DNA from: Burkholderiaceae bacterium
Lineage (GTDB): Bacteria; Pseudomonadota; Gammaproteobacteria; Burkholderiales; WYBJ01
Direction: 5' to 3'
DNA: 36,572 nt
NCBI GenBank assembly: GCA_011525945.1
Contig: WYBJ01000125.1
Coordinates: forward strand, 1 to 36,572
Shown here: positions 7,419 to 15,437 of the stretch, in pieces
Numbering within the stretch: position 1 is the stretch's first letter
Layout of the letters: the number at the start of each line of letters is the position of its first letter
Position numbers and translations under genes: made by a program
The notes under the pieces: model-generated
The model's input: only the letters and a program-made list of their open reading frames with translations
What the model was told of the DNA's origin: nothing
The model's database searches: none

Positions 7419-8516
7419 ATGGCCGTCAGCCCCATCCCCGAAGTCATCGCCGACATGCGCGCCGGCAAGATGGTGATCCTCGTCGACGACGAGGAGCGCG
7501 AGAACGAAGGCGATCTGGTGCTCGCGGCTGACTTCGTCAGCGCCGAAGCGATCAATTTCATGGCTCGTTACGGGCGCGGCCTAATCTGCCTGACGCTCAC
7601 CGAAGAGCGTTGCCGTAGCCTCGAGCTGCCGCCGATGGTGGCGAACAACCGGGCGCCGCACCGAACGGCCTTTACCGTGTCGATCGAAGCGGCCGAAGGC
7701 GTGACCACCGGCATCTCGGCGGCCGATCGCGCGCAAACCGTGCGCGCGGCGACGCGCGCCGATGCGAGCGCGCGCGACATCGTCCAGCCCGGTCATATCT
7801 TTCCGCTCATGGCGCAGCCCGGTGGGGTGCTGGTGCGTGCCGGGCATACCGAGGCCGGTTGCGACATGGCTGCGCTCGCCGGGCTCTCGCCGGCGGCCGT
7901 GATCTGCGAGGTGCTCAAGGATGACGGCGAGATGGCGCGGTTGCCCGACCTCGTCGAGTTCGCCGCCGTGCACGGGCTCAAGGTCGGTACGATCGCCGAT
8001 CTCATCCAGCACCGCAGCCGCACGGAGAAACTCGTCGTGCGCATGTACGAGCGCACGGTCGAAACCTTCCATGGTCCGTTCCGATTGGTGGCGTACGGCG
8101 ACAAGATTGCCGCCGCAACGCATTTCGCGCTGGTGCGCGGCGCAATCTCGCCGCAAGTCGAAACGCTGGTGCGCGTGCACGAGCCGCTCTCGGCCATCGA
8201 TCTCATCGATATCCGCAGCCAGCGACACTCGTGGAACCTCAACGACGCCATGGCCGCGGTCGCACGCGAAGGCGCGGGCGTGATCGTACTGCTGCACAGG
8301 CCGGAGACCGGTCCGGAACTGCTCGAGCGCGCCCGCTCGGCGGATGTGGCCGATGCCAACCCGAGCTCGGTGACGTTGCGCACCTACGGCATCGGCGCGC
8401 AGATCCTGCGCGACCTCGGTGTCGCGCGCATGCGGCTCATGGCGCTGCCGCGCAAGATGCCGAGCATGGTGGGATTCGATCTGGAGGTGACCGGCTATTC
8501 TTTGCCGGCAGACTAG
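7419..8516 (+). CDS. ribB: 3,4-dihydroxy-2-butanone 4-phosphate synthase fused to a degenerate GTP cyclohydrolase II domain
   Basis: Makes the four-carbon unit of riboflavin from ribulose 5-phosphate. The ATG at 7419 (AAGG eight bases upstream) puts MAVSPIPEVIADMRAGK at the N-terminus; the frame runs up to 7362 without conservation. Residues of about 1-205 form a complete DHBP synthase domain with the acidic loop DDEERENEGDLV, the FTVSIEAAEGVTTGIS segment and GHTEAGCDMA. The C-terminal 160 residues align with GTP cyclohydrolase II, but the zinc cysteines and the SLRCDCG motif are replaced: the matching stretch reads RVHEPLSAIDLIDIRSQRHSW, split here as RVHEPLSAID then LIDIRSQRHSW. The second half therefore should not be a cyclohydrolase. 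This RibBX-type arrangement is known in proteobacteria and needs a separate ribA elsewhere. Confidence 0.93.
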   Translation: MAVSPIPEVIADMRAGKMVILVDDEERENEGDLVLAADFVSAEAINFMARYGRGLICLTLTEERCRSLELPPMVANNRAPHRTAFTVSIEAAEGVTTGISAADRAQTVRAATRADASARDIVQPGHIFPLMAQPGGVLVRAGHTEAGCDMAALAGLSPAAVICEVLKDDGEMARLPDLVEFAAVHGLKVGTIADLIQHRSRTEKLVVRMYERTVETFHGPFRLVAYGDKIAAATHFALVRGAISPQVETLVRVHEPLSAIDLIDIRSQRHSWNLNDAMAAVAREGAGVIVLLHRPETGPELLERARSADVADANPSSVTLRTYGIGAQILRDLGVARMRLMALPRKMPSMVGFDLEVTGYSLPAD

Positions 8517-8615
8517 CGGGCACTCGGTCATGCTCTACAGCGCACACACTCACTCCCAACAGCTCGCCGGGAACCTGGTCGCCTCGCAGGCACACGAATC
8601 CCCCTCTTCCCTGAG

Positions 8616-8674
8616 AGAGACTGCACGACGGATATGTCGCGGCGTGCGCGCGGGAACTGGGTCGCGCAGTCTCT
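8616..8674. repeat. Outer inverted repeat of the ribB-ribH intergenic element
   Basis: AGAGACTGC (8616-8624) and GCAGTCTCT (8666-8674) are perfect 9-bp inverted repeats separated by 41 bases. They lie beside the long hairpin at 8689-8736, and the two together occupy most of the 288-base ribB-ribH gap, which holds no gene. Confidence 0.55.
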
Positions 8675-8688
8675 TCCCTCACCCCCAG

Positions 8689-8736
8689 CCCCTTTCCAGG
8701 AACCTGCCCGCTAGCGCGCAGGTTCCTGGAAAGGGG
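8689..8736. repeat. Long perfect hairpin between ribB and ribH
   Basis: CCCCTTTCCAGGAACCTGC (8689-8707) is perfectly complementary to the sequence at 8718-8736. The ten-base loop itself contains the palindrome CGCTAGCG (8709-8716). The 48-base element is flanked by C-rich sequence (CCCTCACCCCCAGCC) resembling dispersed intergenic repeats of proteobacteria. It lies inside an apparent ribB-ribH unit, 68 bases before the ribH start, and lacks a T-run, so it may be a mobile palindromic repeat or an RNA-processing or attenuation structure. Confidence 0.7.
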
Positions 8737-8804
8737 ACCGTATCGCGGCAAGTGGCGTGGCGGCTACGATTGCGGATTATGAATAGGCCGACGAGGGATT
8801 CGCG

Positions 8805-9284
8805 ATGATGCGCTCGAACGCGATTGAAGAGCTCGAACCCAATTTGGACGGTGCTGGCCTGCGCATCGGCATCGCCGTGGCGCGGTTCAACGAAGCGGTC
8901 GGCGATGGGCTGCTGTCGGCGTGCACATCGGCATTGCGCACACACGGCGTGCGCGATGCCGATGTCCTGATCGTCACCGTCCCGGGCGCTCTGGAATTGC
9001 CGCTCGCATTGCAGAGGCTGGCGCAGAGCCGCCGCTTCGATGCCTTGATCGCACTCGGCGCCGTGATTCGTGGCGAGACCTATCACTTCGAGATCGTGTC
9101 GAACGAATCGGCGAGCGGGATCACGACCGTGCAGCTCGATGCCGGCATACCGGTCGCCAACGGCGTGCTCACCTGCGACAGCGACGACCAGGCGGCCGAG
9201 CGCATGCAGCAAAAGGGCGCCGACTGCGCCGCCGCCGCGGTCGAGATGGTGAACCTGCTGCGTGCCATCGACGCGCTGCACTGA
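8805..9284 (+). CDS. ribH: 6,7-dimethyl-8-ribityllumazine synthase
   Basis: Condenses the RibD/phosphatase product with the RibB product to give lumazine, the substrate of RibE. The 159 residues show the family pattern: [19 protein letters not shown] near residue 20, [13 protein letters not shown] in the middle, [19 protein letters not shown] with the catalytic His, and [17 protein letters not shown] near the C-terminus. ATG codons at 8805 and 8808 are both possible starts. nusB, the usual downstream partner, is absent; a fumarylacetoacetase gene follows after 227 bases in which no convincing gene was seen. Confidence 0.95.
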   Translation: MMRSNAIEELEPNLDGAGLRIGIAVARFNEAVGDGLLSACTSALRTHGVRDADVLIVTVPGALELPLALQRLAQSRRFDALIALGAVIRGETYHFEIVSNESASGITTVQLDAGIPVANGVLTCDSDDQAAERMQQKGADCAAAAVEMVNLLRAIDALH

Positions 9285-9511
9285 TGCCGGACTCGGCCGC
9301 AGCCGCGCGCGGCGACTTGCATTACCGCAGAGGGCCGCATGCTCAAGTCGGACGTAAGTTGTTGGGGATCTCGCCGGGAGGCGCGCGCCTGACCGTGATG
9401 CCGGCGGATGCATTGCGCGCCACGGCGCTTTCTGCGACAGTTCTGGTGCTCAAGCGCCCGCCAGCGAGACGGTGGCGACGCACACGCTTGTGAGCGCGGG
9501 AGACGAACGAC

Positions 9512-10834
9512 ATGCCCTACGCACTCGACGAAACGCACGACCCGAATCGCGCGAGCTGGATCGAATCGGCGCAAGGGCATTCGGAGTTTCCGATCCAGAA
9601 TCTCCCGCTCGGGATCTTCAGCCATGGCGCGTGCGGACCGCGACCCGGCGTTGCCATCGGTGACAGCATCTTCGACATCGCGGCGGCGCTCGAAGCCGAC
9701 CTCTTCACGGGCGAGGCGAGGCGAGCCGCCGAGGCAGCCGGCGCCGGCGCCGGCGCATTGAACCATCTGCTCGCGCTCGATGCCGCGCCGCGCAGGGCAT
9801 TGCGCCGTCGTGTGTCTTCGCTGCTCGCCGCCGACGGCCCGGCGCGCGCGCAGATCGAAAGCATGCGATCGCGCCTGATCCACGACGCGGCCGCGTGCAC
9901 ACTGCATCTGCCGGTTGCGATCGGCGCCTATACCGATTTTTTTGCCGGCATCGAGCACGCGGCCAACGGCGGGCGCCGGCGCGGGCAGAACCCGCCGCTT
10001 GCGCCCAACTACAAATACGTACCGGTCGCTTACCACAGCCGTGCATCGAGTATCCGCCCCGCGCCGGCGCAGATACGGCGGCCACATGGTCAACGACTGC
10101 TCGGTGACTCGCAGGTGCCTCAGTTCGGCTCGTGCACCAAGCTCGATTTCGAATTGGAGCTCGGTATCTGGATCGGCCCGGGCAACGCGTTGGGCGAGCC
10201 GATTCCGATCGGTTGCGCGGGTGCGCACGTCGCTGGCCTCGGGCTGCTCAACGATTGGTCGGCGCGCGACATCCAGCGCTGGGAGTCCGCACCACTGGGA
10301 CCGTTCCTGTCGAAGAATTTCGGCACCACGATCTCGCCGTGGATTGTCACGCTCGATGCGCTCACGCCGTTTCGCATCGCCCAGCCGCCGCGGCCCGCGG
10401 GCGATCCCGCACCCTTGGGATACCTATGGGACGACGATGACCAGCGTTCGGGGGCATTCGACATCGATCTGGAAGTTCTGATCTCGACCGAGGCGATGCG
10501 CGCCAAGGGTTTGGCGGCGCAGCGCCTGGCGCTCAGTAACACGCGACACCTTTACTGGACACTCGCACAGATGGTCGCGCATCACACCTGCGGCGGCTGC
10601 AATCTCGCCGCCGGTGACCTCTTCGGCAGCGGAACCATTTCGGCGTCCGAACCATCCGGCTACGGCAGCATGGCCGAGCTCTCATACGACGGTACGAAGC
10701 CAGTCGAGCTTGCGTCGGGCGAAACGCGTGCGTTCCTGGAAGACGGCGATGAGATCGTGTTTCGCGCGCATGCGCGGCGCGCAGGCTACGTCTCGATCGG
10801 TTTTGGCGAGTGCAGGGGCGCGGTCGTGGCGTAG
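9512..10834 (+). CDS. fahA: Fumarylacetoacetase
   Basis: Hydrolyses 4-fumarylacetoacetate to fumarate and acetoacetate, the last step of tyrosine/homogentisate catabolism. The 440-residue length fits full-length fumarylacetoacetase rather than the shorter FAH-domain hydratases. It has the N-terminal SH3-like part (FPIQNLPLGIFSHG at about residues 26-39) and the catalytic region with YKYVPVAYHSRASSI-like sequence, the metal ligand segment KLDFELELGIWIG, and NDWSARDIQRWE followed by PLGPFLSKNFGTTISPW. The C-terminal MVAHHTCGGCNLAAGDLFGSGT is also typical. CGGGAG lies nine bases before the ATG. No hmgA or other homogentisate gene is in the window. Confidence 0.93.
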   Translation: MPYALDETHDPNRASWIESAQGHSEFPIQNLPLGIFSHGACGPRPGVAIGDSIFDIAAALEADLFTGEARRAAEAAGAGAGALNHLLALDAAPRRALRRRVSSLLAADGPARAQIESMRSRLIHDAAACTLHLPVAIGAYTDFFAGIEHAANGGRRRGQNPPLAPNYKYVPVAYHSRASSIRPAPAQIRRPHGQRLLGDSQVPQFGSCTKLDFELELGIWIGPGNALGEPIPIGCAGAHVAGLGLLNDWSARDIQRWESAPLGPFLSKNFGTTISPWIVTLDALTPFRIAQPPRPAGDPAPLGYLWDDDDQRSGAFDIDLEVLISTEAMRAKGLAAQRLALSNTRHLYWTLAQMVAHHTCGGCNLAAGDLFGSGTISASEPSGYGSMAELSYDGTKPVELASGETRAFLEDGDEIVFRAHARRAGYVSIGFGECRGAVVA

Positions 10835-10923
10835 CGCGCGAGTCAGACGAGCGACCTGCCGCGGAGCAGCCTCCGAGCCGCGGGCGAGGCCGCTTGGGAT
10901 CGATTGCCCGATCGCGGCGCCGA

Positions 10924-11465
10924 TCAATCCACCTTGATGTTGTTCTCCTTGATCACCTTGGCCCACTTTGCCACGTCGCGACGCAGGAACTCGCGAAACT
11001 CCTCCGGCGTATTGGCGACGGGAATGGCGCCGACGCTCGCGAGTCGATCGGTCTCTGCCTTGGATCGGATGATCTTCATAAGGTCGGCGTGGAGTTTGTC
11101 GATGATCGGCCGCGGCGTACCGGCGGGCGCGAGTAAACCGTATCGTAGGGCACCTTGCTGAACAGCAAGGTCGAGAACGTGTGCGTGTTGCCGGATCCGA
11201 CGAGTAAGGTGTGGCCGTCGGGCGCGGCCTTGGCGACATATTCTCCGGCAATGAGCCCGGCGCCTCCGCCGCGGTTCTCATGGACGACCGGCTTGCCGAG
11301 GACTTCGCCCAGCTTGAGCGCGATCGGTCGCGCGATCACGTCGGTCCCACCGCCCGTGGCGTACGGTATGACCCAGCGGATCGGCTTGTTCGGATACGAA
11401 TCCTGCGCAATGGCGGCGCCGACGCCGGACGCGTATAGCAGTGCGAATGCGACGATGGGGGCCAC
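10924..11465 (-). pseudogene. Bug-type tricarboxylate transport receptor, internally deleted and frameshifted
   Basis: Remnant of a periplasmic TctC/Bug receptor, a family with many paralogues in betaproteobacteria. A GTG at 11465 behind AGGAG starts a signal peptide (APIVAFALLYASGVGAAIAQ) and the typical N-terminus: SYPNKPIRWVIPYATGGGTD, PVVHENRGGGAGLIAGEYVA and PDGHTLLVGSGNTH. After SKVPYDTV (about 11130) the expected central 130 or so residues are missing. In another frame the typical C-terminus follows: LAPAGTPRPIIDKLHADLMK up to the stop at 10924-10926. Normal members have about 320 residues; about 180 remain here in two frames, so the gene is dead. It is divergent from the barrel gene at 11627. 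Confidence 0.85.
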
Positions 11466-11608
11466 GTGTCTACTCCTGCAATCCCGGATGCCAGATGCTC
11501 CCCGTGGCGGCGGCCGCGAGACGTGTCGGCTTTTCGTCCGGGTGCGATGAGTGTACGCAGGCGGGGCCGGCATCGCAAATGCGCGAGCGGCACTCGGAGT
11601 CGCACCGT

Positions 11609-11617
11609 TGCTATCAT
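11609..11617 (+). promoter_or_regulatory. Extended -10 element before the outer-membrane barrel gene
   Basis: TGCTATCAT is a good extended -10. Transcription would begin near 11624, only three bases before the GTG at 11627. That implies either a nearly leaderless message or a downstream start codon for the gene. Confidence 0.35.
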
Positions 11618-11626
11618 CGCGCTACC

Positions 11627-12457
11627 GTGAAATCCTTGAACGTAGAACGAGGACCGCAAGGATCGCCCGATCGACGCGCGCGCCTGGCGCGCGAGTTCGC
11701 GCTGTGGCTCGGTCTGTGCGGGTCGCTTCCGGCGTATGCGTTGCAACCGCTCGTCACCGACGACACCGGCACCCAGCCCAGAGGCGGCAATCAACTCGAA
11801 GCGGCGGTCGAGCGCGAGCGGCTGCGAAGCGCGGGACAACGGACCACCACCCTTGCGCTCCCGCTGGTCTATACCTACGGGGCGATCGAATCGCTTGAAG
11901 TTTCCCTCGAGCTGCGCCGGGTGCACGTGCGCGCGGATGGGTCCGACGACGGTCGCGGCAGCGGTAATCCGGCGCTGGGCTTCAAGTGGCGCTTCTGGGA
12001 AGACGAGGCGCGCGGGCTGAGTTTTGCGCTGAAACCGGAGTTGCAAATCGGCGTGTCACGAGAATCGGAGCGTGAAGGCTTGGGCAACGCACGCACGGGC
12101 TATGCAGCCACGTTCATCGTCTCGCAGCAGATGCCGTTCGGAGCGATCCACGCAAACGCTTCGGTCAACCGCGTGGGCTACGGGCTCACCGAGAATCGGC
12201 AAGCGAACCGCCGTACCCTCTACCGTCTTTCGGTCGCTCCCGTCATAGTGCTCTCGCCGACCTGGCAGGCAGCGATCGACGTTGGCGTGACGACCAATCC
12301 TGATCGCAGCGAGCGTGCTCGCATGGGCTATGTCCAGCTCGCGGCCATCTGGTCACCGACCGAGGATATCGAGCTTGCCCTGGGCATCATGCGCAAGGTC
12401 GGCGACGGCGAGCCGTCCAGCCATACCGCTACCGTTGGCCTGACTTGGCGCTTCTAG
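11627..12457 (+). CDS. Predicted outer-membrane beta-barrel protein (transporter-like family)
   Basis: No exact function is recognised. The 276 residues start with a signal-peptide-like stretch (LAREFALWLGLCGSLPAYA) followed by LQPLVTDDTGTQPRGGNQLE, the usual opening of a family of proteobacterial barrels annotated as transporter or MetA-pathway proteins. The rest consists of alternating amphipathic strands, for example LSFALKPELQIGVS and TGYAATFIVSQQM. The last residues, TATVGLTWRF, end in the Phe typical of outer-membrane barrels recognised by BamA. The start is uncertain: GTG 11627 is used here because it keeps a plausible N-region, but a promoter-like TATCAT lies only ten bases before it. 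An ATG at 11579 would precede that promoter. Confidence 0.65.
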   Translation: MKSLNVERGPQGSPDRRARLAREFALWLGLCGSLPAYALQPLVTDDTGTQPRGGNQLEAAVERERLRSAGQRTTTLALPLVYTYGAIESLEVSLELRRVHVRADGSDDGRGSGNPALGFKWRFWEDEARGLSFALKPELQIGVSRESEREGLGNARTGYAATFIVSQQMPFGAIHANASVNRVGYGLTENRQANRRTLYRLSVAPVIVLSPTWQAAIDVGVTTNPDRSERARMGYVQLAAIWSPTEDIELALGIMRKVGDGEPSSHTATVGLTWRF

Positions 12458-12587
12458 TCTGTCGAATTCGATTTCGCGCGCTGCGTTGCGGCCATAAAGC
12501 CCGCAGACAAGGCGCTCGGCGCGCTGTTCTGGCGGGCCGTTCGCAGCGGTCGGTTCGATGACCTGAAAGCGCCCGCACAGCACATCC

Positions 12588-14036
12588 TCATGGATGACGA
12601 TTCGCCGTTCGCTGCGGCGCAGAGCGCGGCAGCCGCAGCCGCGCCTCGAGCCCGGCGCCGGGTCGATTGGTCAGCGTGACGTCGCCACCGTGCGCGCGCG
12701 CGATCTGCCGCGCGATGGCAAGTCCGAGCCCCGTACCGCCGGTTTCGCGGCTGCGCGAGCCTTCGATGCGGTAGAAGGGCTCGAATACTTTCTCCATTTG
12801 AGCGGGTGCGATGCCAGGTCCGTCGTCGGATACCACGATGGTGAGCTCATCCGTGGTGTCGGTGACGAGGATGTGGGCACGCTTGCCGTAAAGAATCGCG
12901 TTGTCGACGATATTGCCGCAACAGCGCCGCAAGGCGCGCCGCTGTCCGGTAAAGGGACGCTCGGCGCCGCCCTCGATCGTGACCTCGGCGCCGGTCTCGT
13001 GCAGATCGTCCTGCATGCTCTCCAGCATCGCCATCACGTCGAACGCTTGCGCTTGCTCCTCGTCGTCGAGCCCGCGCAGGAAATCGAGCGTCGACGCCAC
13101 CATCGATTCCAGCTCGCGCAGATCATCCGAATAGCGGCTGCGCAGCTTCTCGTCCTCGAGCAGCTCCGAGCGCAGGCGAAGACGTGTGATCGGCGTTTTG
13201 AGATCGTGCGACATCGCGGCCAGCAGTTGCGTGCGGCTTCTCAGGTAGTCGATCAGCCGGCTTTGCATCGTGTTGAGCGCACGTGCCGCACGCGCAACTT
13301 CGACCGGCCCGGTCTCGGGCAGCGGCGCTCGATTGACGTTGCGGCCCAGCGCTTCGGCTGCCGCCGCCATCGTGTCGAGCGGGCGGATCGCCCAGCGCAC
13401 CGCAAGCCATGCGGCGCCGATGGCGGCAACGAGAAGAATCGCGATGCTCCAGAAGATGCGCTGCGGCCAGCTTGCGATCTGCGCGCTCTGGCGGTTTACG
13501 ACGGTCACCCAGGTGCCGTTGCTCAGTTGCACCTGCGCGGTCAGTGCGACGCCCGGCTGATTCAAGTAACCCGCACCGGGCCCGGGCGACATGGCGTTCG
13601 GGCCGTGGTGCCATCGCATACTCATGCCCCCGGGCGGTGGCGCGCGTCGAGCCCCGGAGGGTGGTGCCTCGCTCACGCGCGCTCGCACGGGTCTCTCGTC
13701 GCCGATGAAGCGGCGCAGCATGGTGGCGAACAGAGCCGAGCGGGCGACCGATTCTTCGTCGTCGGCTGCGCTCAGCACCGCGGGCCCGTCGAGCGTCACG
13801 TGCAGGGGCGGGGCGCTCAGCACTCTGGCGATGCGGCGCCGATCCGCCGGTGCGACGCTGTCGAGGAGCTTGACGATGTCGGCGACGCGCTGCGCCGCGC
13901 GCATGCCGCTCGCCTGCATCAGCAGTTCACCGCGTTCGTGCATGTGCAGGCCGAGGCTCGCGGCGAGCGCAACGACGAGGATGCCCAGGACGGCGAGCAC
14001 CAGACGGCCGAACAAGGTCCTCGGGGTGAGGCGCAT
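12588..14036 (-). CDS. Membrane sensor histidine kinase (HAMP, HisKA, HATPase)
   Basis: Sensor of a two-component system with the regulator at 14036-14758. The 482 residues comprise a first membrane helix at about 10-30, a periplasmic domain of roughly 160 residues, a second helix at 194-214, HAMP to about 266, HisKA with the phosphoacceptor His277 in AAMSHDLKTPITRLRLR, and a HATPase domain with NIVDNAILYG (N box), SDDGPGIA (G1), FEPFYRIEG (F box) and GTGLGLAIARQIA (G2). All catalytic boxes are intact. The periplasmic part has an odd proline-rich loop (about 125-160) containing GGMSMRWHHGPNAMSPG, which could bind metal (inference). Its ATG overlaps the regulator stop (TGATG), so the pair is translationally coupled. 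The ligand is unknown. Confidence 0.92.
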   Translation of the reverse strand: MRLTPRTLFGRLVLAVLGILVVALAASLGLHMHERGELLMQASGMRAAQRVADIVKLLDSVAPADRRRIARVLSAPPLHVTLDGPAVLSAADDEESVARSALFATMLRRFIGDERPVRARVSEAPPSGARRAPPPGGMSMRWHHGPNAMSPGPGAGYLNQPGVALTAQVQLSNGTWVTVVNRQSAQIASWPQRIFWSIAILLVAAIGAAWLAVRWAIRPLDTMAAAAEALGRNVNRAPLPETGPVEVARAARALNTMQSRLIDYLRSRTQLLAAMSHDLKTPITRLRLRSELLEDEKLRSRYSDDLRELESMVASTLDFLRGLDDEEQAQAFDVMAMLESMQDDLHETGAEVTIEGGAERPFTGQRRALRRCCGNIVDNAILYGKRAHILVTDTTDELTIVVSDDGPGIAPAQMEKVFEPFYRIEGSRSRETGGTGLGLAIARQIARAHGGDVTLTNRPGAGLEARLRLPRSAPQRTANRHP

Positions 14037-14758
14037 CAGCTCAGCGCTTCGACCGCAACCGCGAGCACGTAGCCGTGTCCGCGCACGGTCTTGATGAGCG
14101 CCGGTTCCTTGCCGCGGTCGCGCAGGCGGTGACGCAGGCGGCTCACCTGCACGTCGATCGCGCGGTCGAACGGGCCGGCGTCGCGGTCGAGCATCAGATC
14201 GATCAGTTGATCGCGCGTGAGCGTGCGGTTCGGGTGGTCGAGGAAGGTGCGCAGCAGCCGGAATTCTGTGCCGCTCAGGTCGACCAGTACACCGTCGGGT
14301 GCGGTGAGCGTGCGCGTGGCGATATCGAGCATCCAGCCGGCGAAGCGGAACGCTCTGGCCCGCTCCGGCGTGAGATTGTCGGGCAGCGTGCGGCTGCGGC
14401 GCAGGATGCTCTTCACGCGGGCGAGCAGTTCACGGGGATGGAACGGCTTCGGTACGTAGTCGTCCGCGCCCATTTCCAGGCCGACGATGCGATCGGTTTC
14501 CTCGCCGCGTGCGGTGAGCATGAGAATCGGCACGTTGGAGCGGGCGCGCAGATCGCGGCACAGCGCCAGTCCGTCCTCGCCCGGCAGCATCAGATCGAGG
14601 ATGACGAGGTCCGGGCGCAGGTTCTTCAGCGCCGCGCGCATGCCCCGGCCATCGGCCACCGCGGTCGCGCGATAGCCGTTCTTCTCGAAGTACTCGCCGA
14701 GCAGCGTCCGAATCTCGGCGTCGTCGTCGACGATGAGAACGTGGTCCGGTGGGCGCAT
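14036..14758 (-). CDS. OmpR-family response regulator
   Basis: DNA-binding partner of the kinase at 12588-14036. The receiver domain (about residues 5-120) has the acidic pair DDD at 11-13, the phosphorylated Asp55 in LVILDLMLPGEDG, the conserved Thr in MLTARG, and Lys in DDYVPKPFHPRELLAR. The winged-helix domain (about 140-235) has LSGTEFRLLRTFLDHPNRTLTR, written here in parts as LSGTEFRLL and NRTLTRDQL, and ends with the wing motif KTVRGHGYVL. The length of 240 is normal. It is the first gene of a two-gene operon transcribed away from the exported-protein genes at 14985-16670, whose shared 226-base intergenic region is the obvious place for its operator. Confidence 0.94.
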   Translation of the reverse strand: MRPPDHVLIVDDDAEIRTLLGEYFEKNGYRATAVADGRGMRAALKNLRPDLVILDLMLPGEDGLALCRDLRARSNVPILMLTARGEETDRIVGLEMGADDYVPKPFHPRELLARVKSILRRSRTLPDNLTPERARAFRFAGWMLDIATRTLTAPDGVLVDLSGTEFRLLRTFLDHPNRTLTRDQLIDLMLDRDAGPFDRAIDVQVSRLRHRLRDRGKEPALIKTVRGHGYVLAVAVEALS

Positions 14759-14785
14759 GTGGGCATCAGAACGCTCGAATAGGAG

Positions 14786-14795
14786 GGTTATAACC
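14786..14795. promoter_or_regulatory. GGTTATAACC palindrome, probable promoter of the two-component operon
   Basis: A perfect 10-bp palindrome containing TATAAC on both strands. Read on the minus strand it would be a -10 placing transcription start near 14780, 22 bases before the regulator ATG. It could also be an operator. No convincing -35 was seen. Confidence 0.35.
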
Positions 14796-14834
14796 GAGCG
14801 GCGACACGCCTAGCGCGCGACATTGTATCGCCGC

Positions 14835-14905
14835 GTAACAAACCCGCAGCGGCAACGGCGCGATACGAAGTTGCGCACGGCCGACATGCGCTCGTTACAC
14901 CCGCG
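14835..14905. promoter_or_regulatory. Possible regulator sites GTAACA and GTTACA in the divergent region
   Basis: CGTAACAAACCCGC (about 14834-14847) and CGTTACACCCGCG (about 14893-14905) are similar, about 59 bases apart, and resemble GNNACA-type half-sites used by OmpR-class regulators. This is a weak pattern match, offered only because the site lies between a regulator and its likely targets. Confidence 0.2.
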
Positions 14906-14984
14906 CGTTCCAATCGGGTTGCGCGCCTGCCGCAGATACCGGCACCGGGCCGCGGAGCCATCCAAACTTACAGGAGCTATCGTC

Positions 14985-15371
14985 ATGAGATCTGGAAGCA
15001 TGCTTGCAGTGAGTATCGCCGCCCTCGCCTTGAGTCTGACGGCCATGAACGCCACAGCGCATCCCGGCGCGCAGCGCGGTGTGCAAGGTGGTATGGGGCA
15101 CGGCAACATGGGCGCCAATACCGGCCGGATGGCGGGTCCGGGCGGATGCGAAGCCATGGGCCAGGGCGCAGTCGGACCGATGGCGTCGGCTCAGGGCGGG
15201 GAGCATGCGCAGCACGGGCAGCGGGCGACGCAAGACCAAGCCGAACGAGGCGCGGGCCACGCTCGCCACGTCGGGGGCACGGCGCACGGCATGGGACCGA
15301 TGCAGGGTATGGGACCGATGCGGGGTATGGGACCGATGCGGGGTATGGGCTCGGAAGCGCCGGCGCGCTGA
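14985..15371 (+). CDS. Exported Met/His/Gly-rich small protein with GMGPMR repeats
   Basis: Family not recognised. CAGGAG lies about nine bases before the ATG, and the first 25 residues form a clear Sec signal peptide (LAVSIAALALSLTAMNATA, then HPG). The mature part of about 103 residues is low-complexity, with some 12 Met, 7 His, many Gly and one Cys, and ends in GMGPMQ/GMGPMR repeats encoded by an 18-bp tandem repeat (15288-15350). Such Met/His composition is seen in periplasmic copper- or silver-binding proteins, so metal binding is a reasonable guess but unproven. It is divergent from the two-component operon and is followed after 66 bases by the exported methyltransferase, so the two are probably co-transcribed. 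Confidence 0.7.
   Translation: MRSGSMLAVSIAALALSLTAMNATAHPGAQRGVQGGMGHGNMGANTGRMAGPGGCEAMGQGAVGPMASAQGGEHAQHGQRATQDQAERGAGHARHVGGTAHGMGPMQGMGPMRGMGPMRGMGSEAPAR
15288..15350 (+). repeat. 18-bp tandem repeat, unit GGTATGGGACCGATGCGG
   Basis: Three units at 15288, 15306 and 15324 plus a half unit to 15350. The first differs by two bases and the other two are identical. It encodes GMGPMQ/R. Its first 11 bases (GGTATGGGACC) are shared with the 18-bp repeat at 16332-16421. Confidence 0.85.
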
Positions 15372-15437
15372 GTTGCCGACCGTTGCCGCGGCGAGCGCAG
15401 GCGCTCGCCGCCATCATGATCGCTCGAGGAGGCGACA

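Noticed and set aside
9284..9493. 69-codon ORF starting on the ribH stop (TGATG), in the place of nusB
   Set aside because: The translation ([17 protein letters not shown] at its start) has no NusB resemblance, is Arg/Ala-rich and has no independent support; coupling alone is not enough to call it.
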